Under the pieces are notes generated by a model. It did not search any database. It saw only the letters and a list, made by a program, of their open reading frames with translations, and was not told the DNA's origin. A stretch of 64,000 nt of DNA from Malachius bipustulatus (lineage: Eukaryota; Arthropoda; Insecta; Coleoptera; Melyridae), in contig OU342638.1 of NCBI GenBank assembly GCA_910589415.1, positions 7,006,001 through 7,070,000 of the forward strand, read 5' to 3'. A program made the translations under genes and the position numbers. Shown here in pieces: positions 54,411 to 64,000 of this stretch. The stretch's first letter is position 1, and each line of letters begins with the position of its first letter.

Positions 54411-55854
54411 CGGCGAGTATTATAACGGGTTAATGAACTTTTTAACGGGCTATTAAGTCCAAACGGGCTATTAAGCGTCTTATAAAGGTTTTGACAACTG
54501 AAATCGTTAACTTTTCTCATTAGGCTAATAGATCGTTAGGGTAATGGGCAGATTTTTTCATTAAGCGTCTTATAAAGGTATTTTTTACCATTTTTAGGTT
54601 AGAAGTAGCTCGTTAAGTCGGGGCAATAACTAATCACCAGAATTCTACCGATTAAGGGACCTAACGAAATGAAATGTCAAATGAATTGATATATTTTCAT
54701 TCTAAATAAATACAATTTTGACTGAATCTAGTTTTTATTCAATAATCCACCCATTTAGAAAGCTTTTTTGAATGATTACTACTTATAGGTTTAATGAGAA
54801 AAAATAATGAAAATTAAATTTTTCATTCTTATCAATAGCACTACCTTTATTATACCTATCTATTAATAGTATGTAGGTAGGTACCCATAGCTTGATAAAA
54901 CTACACACCCACCCATTTCATTGATGAACTTTACTATAAGTAAGCCAAAATAATAATTTCAATACTTACCTTACGTTTAGATACTTCGTTATTACTCAAA
55001 AATTACACCTACCTACTTCTTGGTAAAAAAGCTAGGAAGGAAGGAAATGTGTTTCAAAAATAAATAAATAAAAAATAATTATCATTACTCCCGCAGGAGA
55101 AGTTCAAGTAGGTAATAAATAACACAATCAGCCAATGTATTCTTAACTTCTTTTCTTTACTTTGCTACAGTATCTAAGTACTATTATTAAATAATAAAAC
55201 CAGCTAAGATTAAACAACTTTATTATGCATTACAGATTGACATTACATTGAAATAAAATAATAAATAGGTATGAAATAGTGTTTTCAGAATGTCTGAGCT
55301 CTCATTCATTTCTCTCATCTTCTGACAAAGAGGAACAGCACCGGGTGACTCTCAGAAGTCCTAGAGACAGGTGATCTAGTCCTGTTGACACTTTCGAACT
55401 ATCCACTCACATTTAAATTATTGTCTGTTTAGTTTTTAACACAATAACACAAAACACAACACAACAGCAGCTTGCAGTTAGTGCGGGCCGCGGGCTCATA
55501 GGTAGATGTACGCACTGGCACTGACAACTAACCCAACTTATTATTTTTCACAGTGACAGAACTGACAGAGACGCCTCGCCCGACCGCGTGACGTGGAGTC
55601 TGGAGTATTCTATTATTTCACCAGCATCGGAACCTTTCGGTCCGTAGCCTCTCATAGGCACAGCCATTCGTTTGAATTCGGCCCAAAAGTTCATTAAATT
55701 TCTCATTAAATATGACGACTTCCGTCTTTAACTAATAGCCCGTTAGGGTCTGGAATGTTTTGCTTTATAATACCCGATCGAAACTTAATTTTTCATTAAG
55801 ACTAATAGCCCGTTTGTTAACGAGCTACTTAATGAGCCTTTATAATATTGGGGG
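54411..55854 (-). mobile_element. Harbinger-like 1.4-kb element, copy B
   Basis: Reverse-orientation relative of 37241-38699. Its terminal CGGCGAGTATTATAACGG is duplicated once more outside the copy (54389-54407), both preceded by TTA. Its other end abuts copy A with only a GGGGG/TTAA join. Confidence 0.78.
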
Positions 55855-57209
55855 TTAATGAACTTTTTAACGGGCTTTTAAGTCCAAACGGGCTATTAAG
55901 CATCTTATAAAGGTTTTGACAACTGAAATCGTTAACTTTTCTCATTAGGCTAATAGCTCGTTAGGCTAATGGGCAGATTTCTTCATTAAGCGTCTTATAA
56001 AGGTATTTTTTACCATTTTTAGGTTAGAAGTAGCCCGTTAAGTCGGAGCAATAACTAATCACCAGAATTCTACCGATTAAGAGACTTAACGAAATGAAAT
56101 GTCAAATGGATCGATATAATTTCATTCTAAATAAATACAATTTTGACTGAATCTAGTTTTTATTCAATAATCCACCAATTTAGAATACTTTTTTGAATGA
56201 CTACTTATAGGTTCAATGAGAAAAAATAATGAAAATTGAATTTTTCATTCTTATCAATAGCACGCTACCTTTATACCCATCTATTAATAGTATGTAGGTA
56301 CCTATAGCTTGATAAAACCACACACCCACCCATTTCATTAATGAACTTTATTATAAGTAAGCCAAAATAATAATTTCAATACTTACCTTACGTTTAGTTA
56401 CTTCTTTATTATCATTACTCCCGCTCCCGCAGGAGCCAAGTTCAAGTAGGTAATAACACAATCAGCCAATGTATTCTTAACTTCTTTTCTCTACTTTGCT
56501 ACAGTATCTGCTACTATTATTAAATAATAAAACCAGCTAAGATTAAACAACAAATTTATTATGTATTACAGATTGACATTACATTGAAATAAAATAATAA
56601 TTATTAATAATAATTGGAATAAATAGGTATAAAATGGTGTTTTCAGAATGTCTCAGCTCTCATTTCACTCGTCTTCTGTTCTGACAAAGAGGAACAGCAC
56701 CCGGTGAGTTTCAGAAGTCCTAGAGACAGGTGGTCTAGTCCTTTTAACACTTTCGAACTATTCACTCACATTTAAATTATTGTCTGTTCAGTTTTTAACA
56801 CAATAATAACACAAAACATAACACACAACACCACAACAGCAGCTATAGCAGTCAGCGGCCAGCGCAGGCTCATAGGTAGATATACGCACTGGCACTGACA
56901 GTACTGACACTCACTAACCCAACTTCTGGTGTGACCGCCGACCGCGTGACGTGGAGTATGTATTCTATTATTTCACCACCATCGGAACATTTCGGTCCGT
57001 AGCCTCTCGTAGGCACAGCCATTCGTTTGAATTCGGCACAAAAACTCATTAAATTTCTCATTAAATATGACGACTTCCGTCTTTAACTAATAGCCCGTTA
57101 GGGTCTGGAATGTTTTGCTTTATAATACCCGATCGAAACTTAATTTTTCATTAAGACTAATAGCCCGTTTGTTAACGAGCTACTTAATGAGCCTTTATAA
57201 TATTGGGGG
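55855..57209 (-). mobile_element. Harbinger-like 1.4-kb element, copy A
   Basis: In tandem with copy B and lacking about 18 bp of one terminus. The outer end is AATATTGGGGG followed by TTA. The pair interrupts the right arm of the inverted duplication; read on the minus strand the pair is flanked by TAA on each side, matching the 3-bp duplication of PIF/Harbinger elements. Confidence 0.78.
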
Positions 57210-57211
57210 TT

Positions 57212-58316
57212 AGTGTTTGATCGTTAATTCAAACTTTATAATCAGCACAGTTCTTCATCGGATTTGGTAACTACTATTGCATGTTGACACGAATTATTAG
57301 ACCTTGAAATTATTTAATTAAGTAGCTTTAAAACTATCTAATTTTTCTTCGATTTTCTCTAGCATTATGTTTCAATGATGGACTGTCAATACGCAGTTGT
57401 GACAGAACAAGAGATGATATTTTGAAATCAAGGAAACATTCTTTTCTGTAAAATTTCTGGAATAAACTGAATACTTTCACATTCATGGGAGTCTTCGTTA
57501 CAAATACATTGACTGACATTGATTGTAGATTGTAGCAGATTCCATTTTTTTATTATTACATCGATCTGCAATGTCAATTTTGTTCTAAGAAACAACTCTT
57601 CAACTTCTCAATTTTGGACTTTGCTCTTGACGGTATTCATTTTTATGGCAGGTTTCATTTATAGAGCTGCAAATATAATTTTCCTCGTTGAAGACAGCTG
57701 GAATGGTCGGGTTAGGTAATTGTATATCTATATTAGAAGGCATTCTTCGTTTTTTTAACACTAAATAGTTCTTAAAGCATTGCCGAATGCTTATTAAGCC
57801 TTCTGAATTTTTTTTATTTCGACATTAATAGAACTTTTTTTTGAGATAGACACCGATAGTGGATTTGGTTCATTAAGTTGGTTGGATGGCAGTTTCGGCT
57901 TATCCAAGAGTTCACCTCAACACAATGTATGTGCTACTGCTGCTAAACAATAGTCTGTAAACTGTAAAAAAAATTAATATCACATTCAGGTCAGTTAAAT
58001 TCAAAATCAATTAGTTTTTTGAAAAATCAGTTAGGTACTCACAATGTTTTTGTACCTATTCCTTTTTCAAGACAATCTTTAAATCAAGTAGCCATGATAA
58101 CTGTTCGCCTTTTTTCGTGGGATCAATATACAAGAAAAATAGAGGTCTATTTGATTTAGAACGTAAAATAATATTAGATATATTTTTACCAACAATAATT
58201 AATAATTAATTCTCATTGACCTACATTCTACTTTCGTTTACATAAACACTTGTCGGAAAAACGTAACCTAACCTAACATTAAAATTAATGTCTCTCGGTT
58301 TGACACTTGACTCAAA
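57212..58316 (-). repeat. Right arm of the inverted duplication
   Basis: Reverse complement of about 39596-41220 without the fold-back element. Only short frames without recognisable domains are present. Confidence 0.8.
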
Positions 58317-58330
58317 GAGAATTAACTATA

Positions 58331-59130
58331 GTGACGTCACAGGGCGGGGCTAAGTGGTTCTGGTTCCACACAAACAAACCCTTCACGTGGTCTTTGTTGT
58401 CAGTTGTCGCGTTTTTTCCTGAAGTTTGACGTGATGTTTTCACCCCCGCCATTGACATTGAAGTGATTAGGGAAGCCATTACTGAATTGAAGTCATTAGT
58501 GATGCCAAAGATGCCATTAGGGAATGGATATTGAATATTATAGTTTAGTTAAAATTAGGCAGTTCAGTATTATACTTTAGTTATAGTTTACATAGTAACT
58601 TACGTCTGTCGATATTTATTTATTGATTGGGTGGTTTGATTTAGGTGTTTCCGTAAAATTCTAAGTTTATCCTCAGTTTGTTTTACGAAGAGACCAAAGG
58701 TGAAAATGCTGTGGAATCTGGCCATGTTGAGAGAATGGAGTTCGAGGCGGAACTTAAAATTAATAATTCGTGGAACAGTACCCGCCAGCATGAAAAACAA
58801 AACCTAATAGCGTTGAGGTAAGAATATCCTGCTAGCAAATTCAACAGGTAGTGGCAATGGGTGGCAATTGTTTTTTTTTTTTTTTAATTTACAGATTGAA
58901 TTGAAGGATGATTATCTCATTGGGAAAAGTATAGTTTTGTTGTTGTCCTAAGGGTATAAAGTGCCATCACATTTGCAGCACTTTTGAAGAAGTTCTACTA
59001 TAATGCGAGACCTCATTAGAGCTTTGATGTTTGACCGAGACAACTTCCATCAGAACTGGCAAACCTGTAAACGTCAAACGTTTGTTTGTATGGAACCCTG
59101 GCCGTTGGTCCCGTCCACTGACGTCATCAC
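58331..59130. mobile_element. Candidate TIR element enclosing an exon-like ORF
   Basis: GTGACGTCACAGGGCGGGGC with downstream GGTTCCACACAAACAAAC at the left is mirrored by GTTTGTTTGTATGGAACC and TGACGTCAT at the right, about 50 bp at moderate identity. No target duplication was resolved. Confidence 0.5.
58677..58817 (+). CDS. Candidate internal exon, unknown protein
   Basis: A 141-bp open stretch lies between an acceptor (TTTATCCTCAG) and a donor (TTGAG then GTAAGA). It encodes LFYEETKGENAVESGHVERM, then EFEAELKINNSWNSTRQHEK, ending QNLIAL: charged and probably helical. It may be a captured host exon, because it lies between the inverted ends of a candidate element. No partner exon was found. 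Confidence 0.35.
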
Positions 59131-59131
59131 T

Positions 59132-60774
59132 TTCGGCGTCTATCTGCAGTAAAAAATTGGCAACAATATAGGGCTTTCCTCCAGCCAGCAGCTGGCAAGA
59201 ACTAAACTTGGCTCGTAGCTCGCATACAAATCATACACGCACTGTTATACAGTACACAAACCGGGCTTATACCTATTAAGCCTTGGCATAAATGTAAATT
59301 AAAAATTATTTGTTTTATAAAGTCAATAAATAATGGAATTTTTTTATATTTTATTCAATAGTAACTGGAATATTTTTTACATTCTAGGTAGGTATTCATA
59401 AATGTTTGTTATTTATAGAGAACATTGAACTAAATATTACACTTACGTACAATACAACAACAACTGTTTAATAACATCGGTACAGTAATGGATAACGTAA
59501 CGTAGCTTTACCGATTTATTAGGTATTTTTCAACTTTATTAATCTTAATTTAAAAAAAAATTCGGGTTTTTTACACGTAACATTTCACTTACGTTTGCTT
59601 CAAGTTTTTGATTGTTTCTTATAATTGTTCATTACAGTAATTTAACTATAAGGGTAGTCTAGTCATGAAAGCCAGGGGTGGTTAGTTCCTGCCACGTTGG
59701 AGGGGGGCGCTGTACTGATACTGATGACAGTTTCACATAATAGTTTACCCCTCTCTTAGTTAATGCTTCTGTGGTTTGGCCACAAACTGTAATATTTCGC
59801 CTACACTGCGCCGATGCATTCTTATTGATTTTTACGTTTTTAATAATTTGCGTTTGCGTAATTGCGAACAGGTAACGGTAACAGGTACTCACTACTCACT
59901 CTGTCACTCATCATTTATATTATTCTTCACACCTAAGTAGTTGTTATAATTTTTCTTGTGAAAATTACAAATTACTAGGAGTTATAATATAGTGTACCTA
60001 TTATTATTATTACTTACGAGTAGCAACCTGTTCATGTTCATTTATGAATTAGGAAATTGTGCGTATTGATAATTACATTGTTGTGCTTTAAAAACTATTT
60101 TAGTGTGTGTGTTTTGTGGTGAATACTACGACTACCTACCTACCAACTGGCATCATAAATCGAACTGTGTTCTATAAATTTCAAAGCGATAAAGCTGGTA
60201 AGTGAAAACTCATTAAGTACATAATTATATGCTTCATTATTTTTCTATTTCGTATTATAAGTAAGTGTATTAATTACAATAATAAGGAGTTGTACGAAAT
60301 AGGTATATAAGTAGTGGTTTCATATTGCATTTGCGCGAAATCTAACGGCAGGCATTCCAAGATGGCGGTCATTTGAATTCTTAGAAAAACGAACTTTTTG
60401 AACTATTTTTTGAACCCCTGTAATGAGCAAGATAGGAAAAAAACTTTTAAACCAAATTAACAGAATTATAACAAAAGTACTTGAAATTTGAGTTAATGTA
60501 ATCAAATTTGCATTATTTCTAGACCCAGTGGCGTGGGCGTAGGGAAAGAAAAAAATCGCCAAATTTCACGTATATAAAAAAGTTAGCAGGACAACTTGCT
60601 CAAATGAGAAAGTTACTATGGCGGAAATTTGTCGCCAATTATTCGCGATGAAACTAATTTTGTCGCTGTTGTAGTTTTTTTTAACTAGGGTGTCCTGCTA
60701 AGTTGATATAAAGTTAGCATGATAATTATAATAAAAAAAAAATTTAACATTCGTAAACTATTTAAAATTACTTA
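59132..60774. other. AT-rich region without supported gene
   Basis: There are only short frames without family motifs. CCTGCTAAGTT-like motifs at about 60577-60716 relate to the hairpin at 61062. Confidence 0.45.
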
Positions 60775-60778
60775 CAAC

Positions 60779-60991
60779 CGATGTTATAAAGGCTCATTAG
60801 GCTAACTGGCAGATTTCTGTGCTCGTTTTTGAAGCTAATATCGACGTCAAATTACTTTCATCAACATTTTTGTAATTACTTTCATGTCAAGAATAGATAA
60901 ATTTAAAAAAAATCCTTTTAGACTCGATACCTTCTTCAGAAATGGCCACAGAAATCTGCCCATTAACTTAATGAGCTTTTATAATATTGGC
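60779..60991. mobile_element. Small Harbinger-like MITE
   Basis: Inverted ends of about 45 bp, CAACCGATGTTATAAAGGCT continuing to GGCAGATTTCTGTG, pair with the right end ending ATAATATTGGCTG. They are flanked by TTA (the three bases before 60779 and those after 60991, within a base or two). The ends match those of the 1.4-kb family, so it is a short internal-deletion relative. Confidence 0.78.
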
Positions 60992-61061
60992 TGTTAATTC
61001 TTTTGTTGCTAATTAGTTGCGATGGAATACTTTCAATTACATTAATTTTTTTTAATAACAC

Positions 61062-61099
61062 GTTGCCCTGCTAAGTTTATATCAAGTTAGCAGGGCAAC
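61062..61099. repeat. Perfect 13-bp stem hairpin
   Basis: GTTGCCCTGCTAA (61062-61074) and TTAGCAGGGCAAC (61087-61099) are separated by 12 bases. The near-copy CCTGCTAAGTTGATATAAAG occurs at about 60687, so the motif is repetitive. Confidence 0.8.
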
Positions 61100-61269
61100 A
61101 ATGTTAAAAATTTTTAAATTATAATAAAATACTTTTAGACTTGTAGTTTTTTTGTCGCTAGTTAGTTACATAGAGGCAGAGTCCGTAGTTTTTACTAAAA
61201 AAAACTTGAAAAAAAATCTTGAATGGAAAGAGTTGGGCAATTAAACTCGTCAGACGATGGGACCATATA

Positions 61270-61971
61270 CAGGCTGTTGATTTTCAAAGCGGGCCATAGG
61301 GGATTAGTATTGTGAAAGTGGTTCCTGCTAGCCGTTTAAACTGTCAGAAATGGTTTTGGTATCAAAATGAAGCTAAAGTTATTGCGCATAACGCTTGACA
61401 TCAGAAATTGATTTAATTTCACGTTGTTTTCTAAAATTCTTCAGTAAAAATTCAAGTAATTGTTAATGTTTAATCACAAAATGGCATGCCTTGTCGAAAC
61501 AATAATGACGTTTCTACGTTTCGACAATCTAATAATAAAACTTTATAAGTCAGTAGGTATACTAATAAAGTCTGGTTCTATTTAAAAATGGGTTATACAA
61601 ACCAAGAAAGAGTCTTTATGGTGAAAACCTACCACAGTGTAGCCAGTTATAGGAGGGTTAGATAGAATCAGACTTTATTATTACCTACTGACTTATAAAG
61701 TTTTATTATTGGATTGTCAAAACGTAGAAACGTTATTATTGTTTAGGCAAGGCTTGCTACTTTGTGATTAAACATTAACAATTACTTGAATTTCTACTGA
61801 AAAATTTTAGAAAACAACGTGAAAATAAATTAATTTCTGATGTCAAGCGTTATGCGCAATAACTTTAGCTTTATTTTGATAACAAAACCATTTCTGTCAG
61901 TTTAAACGGCGAGCAGGAACCACTTTCGCAATGCTAATTCCCTATGGCTCGCTTTGAAAATCAACACCCTG
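61270..61971 (+). mobile_element. Fold-back element with about 300-bp arms and a tiny mariner-type ORF start in the loop
   Basis: The ends are CAG(G)(C/G)TGTTGATTTTCAAAGC and complement. The flank is TA on the left and TG on the right, probably a mutated TA. The arms run about 61270-61590 and 61650-61971. The loop encodes MGYTNQERVFMVKTYHSVAS, like the first helix of DUF4817 domains, then stops. Confidence 0.82.
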
Positions 61972-62029
61972 TGTATATAAAATAACAATGAATGGATTGC
62001 GAATTTTATATTTCATAGCGAATTTTTAA

Positions 62030-63332
62030 GAGGACTTTTCGCTCTGAACTGAAATATATTTTTTTCTAATGAAAATATATATCGGCAGAATCCAAAAAGT
62101 GCGAATAAATCAAACAGTCCGAGCGGCCAATTCCTGCACAAAAAAATTAAAATGTTTTATATGCATAGGGATTTTAGGGAGTGTCTTTACTAATTTTCGT
62201 TCGCTCTGAACTGAAATATATTTTTTTTTTATGAAAATATATAGCGGTAAAATCCAAAAAGGTGCGAATAAATCAAACAGTCCGAGCGGTTAATTCCTGC
62301 ACAAAAATAATCAAAATATTTGATATGCATAGGGATTTTAGGGAGTGTCGTTACTAATTTTCGTTCGCTCTGAACTGAAATATATTTTTTTTAATGAAAA
62401 TATATAACGGCAAAATCCAAAAAGGTGCGAATAAATCAAACAGTCAGAGCGGTTAATTCCTGCACAAAAATAATCAAAATATTTGATATGCATAGGGATT
62501 TTAGGGAGTGTCTTTACTAATTTTCGTTCGCTCTGAACTGAAATATATTTCTTTTAATGAAAATATATAGCGGCAAAATCCAAAAAGGTGCGAATAAATC
62601 AAACAGTCCGAGCGGCCAATTCTTGCTCAAAAAATCAGAATGTTTGATATGCATAGGGATTTTAGGGAGTGTCCTTACTAATTTTCGTTCGCTCTGAAGC
62701 TGAAATATATTTTTTTCTAATAAAAATATATATCGGAAAATCCAAAAAGTGCTAATAACTCAAACAGTCCGAGCGGCCAATTCCTGCACAAAAAAATCAA
62801 AATGTTTGATATGCGTAGGAATTTTAGGGAGTGTCCTTACTAATTTTCGTTCGCTCTGAACTGAAATATATTTTTTTCTAATAAAAATATATATCGGCAA
62901 AATCCAAAAAGTGCGAATAAATCAAACAGTCCGAGCGGTTAATTCCTGCACAAAAAAATCAAAATGTTTGATATGCGTAGGAATTTTAGGGAGTGTCCTT
63001 ACTAATTTTCGTTCGCTCTGAACTGAAATATATTTTTTTCTAATAAAAATATATATCGGCAAAATCCAAAAAGGTGCGAATAAATCAAACAGTCCGAGCG
63101 GCCAATTCCTGCACAAAAAAATCAAAATGTTTGATATGCATAGGGATTTTAGGGAGTGTCCTTACTAATTTTCGTTCGCTCTGAACTGAAATATATTTAT
63201 TTCTAATAAAAATATATATCGGCAAAATCCAAAAAGTGCGAATAAATCAAACAGTCCGAGCGGTTAATTCCTGCACAAAAATAATCAAAATATTTGATAT
63301 GCATAGGGATTTTAGGGAGTGCCTTTACCAGT
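62030..63332 (+). repeat. Satellite array, eight copies of about 162 bp
   Basis: The marker CGCTCTGAA recurs at 62040, 62202, 62366, 62529, 62690, 62852, 63014 and 63177 (spacing 161-164). Each unit has GAACTGAAATATATTT, ATATCGGCAAAATCC, AATAAATCAAACAGTCCGAG and GCATAGGGATTTTAGGGAGT. Units are highly similar; the variants CGGCCAATTCC/CGGTTAATTCC and GTCC/GTCT alternate, which suggests higher-order copying. Spurious ORFs in it are not genes. Confidence 0.95.
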
Positions 63333-63349
63333 TTTGAAAATATACAGTG

Positions 63350-64000
63350 TGACCCATTTGTTCTTGAAACACCTTGTAGAATCTGTATTTATGGTGCGAT
63401 TTTAAAAGTATTTCTTTTAAATCATAGAGCTTGATAAACAATATCCTGGGAGCAAAAAACTTCTCATTTTTACAAAATCCAAGGCCTACTAGATCACTGT
63501 TTACTTGTAAAATCTCAAAAATTCATATTAGCGATTTTTTTAGAAAAAAACTGGGCACGTCACGGCATTCACCAGCCCTCAAAACGGTACTTTAGTAAAT
63601 TTTATTGGAAATGTCAGAGTAATAAGGATCTTGTAGTTATTTTAGAAATTCATAATGATACTCCGAATTTTCATAAATTAATTCGAAAAAGTCAAAAGCT
63701 ATCATAAGTAAAAATAAAAATTAAAATAAAAGTAAAAAAAAAAAAAAAATAAAAAAAAAAAAATTAAAGTATGTACCTACATTATCACCAACTAGACGTA
63801 CAATTTCTATTTTGTTTCTCAAAGTTATGTTATCCATGCTTATTAACACTAGACATGCACGTTGTACTGCATTATTGGAATTATCCTACAAATTTATTTG
63901 TCACTTTTAACAGTTATAAGTCAAGTAACGTTGATATCTTATAAGTGTTTTTTCATGGATAGCTTTTGACCTTTTCGAATAAATAATTGAAAATTCGAGT
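63350..64000. mobile_element. Partial fold-back element running off the window
   Basis: CGAATTTTCATAAATTAATTCG followed by AAAAAGTCAAAAGCTATC (about 63662-63705) is mirrored at 63947-64000 (GATAGCTTTTGACC and onward). ACAGTGTGACCCATTTGTTC near 63345 looks like the element's left terminus. A poly(A)-like run lies at 63735-63765. The right end is outside the window. Confidence 0.5.

Noticed and set aside
56870..57061. 63-codon ORF in the Harbinger-like element (MRNLMSFCAEF...)
   Set aside because: Conserved among copies only because the element is; no domain, and the frame decays in the other copies.
62922..63125. 67-codon minus-strand ORF
   Set aside because: It lies wholly within the 162-bp satellite and arises from repeat units; no family motif.
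62030..63332. Regular repeats reminiscent of a CRISPR array
   Set aside because: Whole 162-bp units are repeated with no unique spacers, in eukaryotic DNA; it is a satellite.
63735..63765. Poly(A) run as a retroposon tail
   Set aside because: It lies inside a fold-back element, with no upstream LINE or gene-derived sequence or target duplication.

Overview
This window looks like insect nuclear DNA. It is AT-rich and intron-bearing, has CCTAACCTAAC and GGTAGGTACCTAC tracts, and is packed with transposable elements of classes common in arthropods (copia, BEL/Pao, Ty3/gypsy, jockey-superfamily LINEs, piggyBac, pogo, PIF/Harbinger, mariner-like MITEs). The order cannot be fixed from sequence alone. 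There are no bacterial genes, rRNA or convincing tRNA. Nearly every long ORF belongs to a mobile element; only one multi-exon host-type gene could be assembled.

1-12.6 kb is a nested stack on the minus strand. A jockey-type LINE (LINE A; ORF1 about 12.2-10.7 kb, ORF2 from 5.57 kb to beyond base 1) was split by a second LINE (LINE B, 5577-10690, long target duplication) exactly at its overlapping ORF1-stop/ORF2-start. LINE B was later hit by a TA-flanked MITE and by an element with an 8-bp duplication. LINE A ORF2 was also hit by a copia element (344-4941) whose two 199-bp LTRs read as identical. 12.6-20 kb holds a DUF4806-like relic, a degraded LINE (C) with its own MITE, isolated exon-like pieces, a BEL/Pao gag fragment and a truncated LINE (D). 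20-24.5 kb is a pogo/Tigger-type element containing a Harbinger relic that itself contains a TIR element with iterated 20-bp motifs.

24.7-29.9 kb is the most unusual part. A GC-rich, 5'-truncated Ty3/gypsy pol (RNase H, integrase with its core deleted, GPY/F tail) is followed by a frameshifted eukaryote-type protein kinase ORF and a third ORF, each preceded by a splice-acceptor-like site, then a polypurine tract and a candidate 3' LTR. A retroelement carrying a kinase in the place where env usually sits would be notable.

29.9-64 kb is AT-rich: an apparently intact piggyBac with a two-codon first exon and TTAA duplications; a diverged roughly 180-bp repeat array; three copies of a TA-flanked MITE carrying CRE-like palindromes; several long fold-back elements, two with mariner-type N-terminal (DUF4817-like) remnants; three copies of a 1.4-kb Harbinger-like non-autonomous element; a roughly 1.7-kb inverted duplication whose arms lie about 13 kb apart; and an eight-copy, about 162-bp satellite (62.0-63.3 kb). 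The one likely host gene (minus strand, 49651 to 41378) has three phase-compatible coding exons for a small coiled-coil, Pro/Gln-rich, Arg/Gly-tailed protein and lies between the inverted arms; its introns are full of MITEs.
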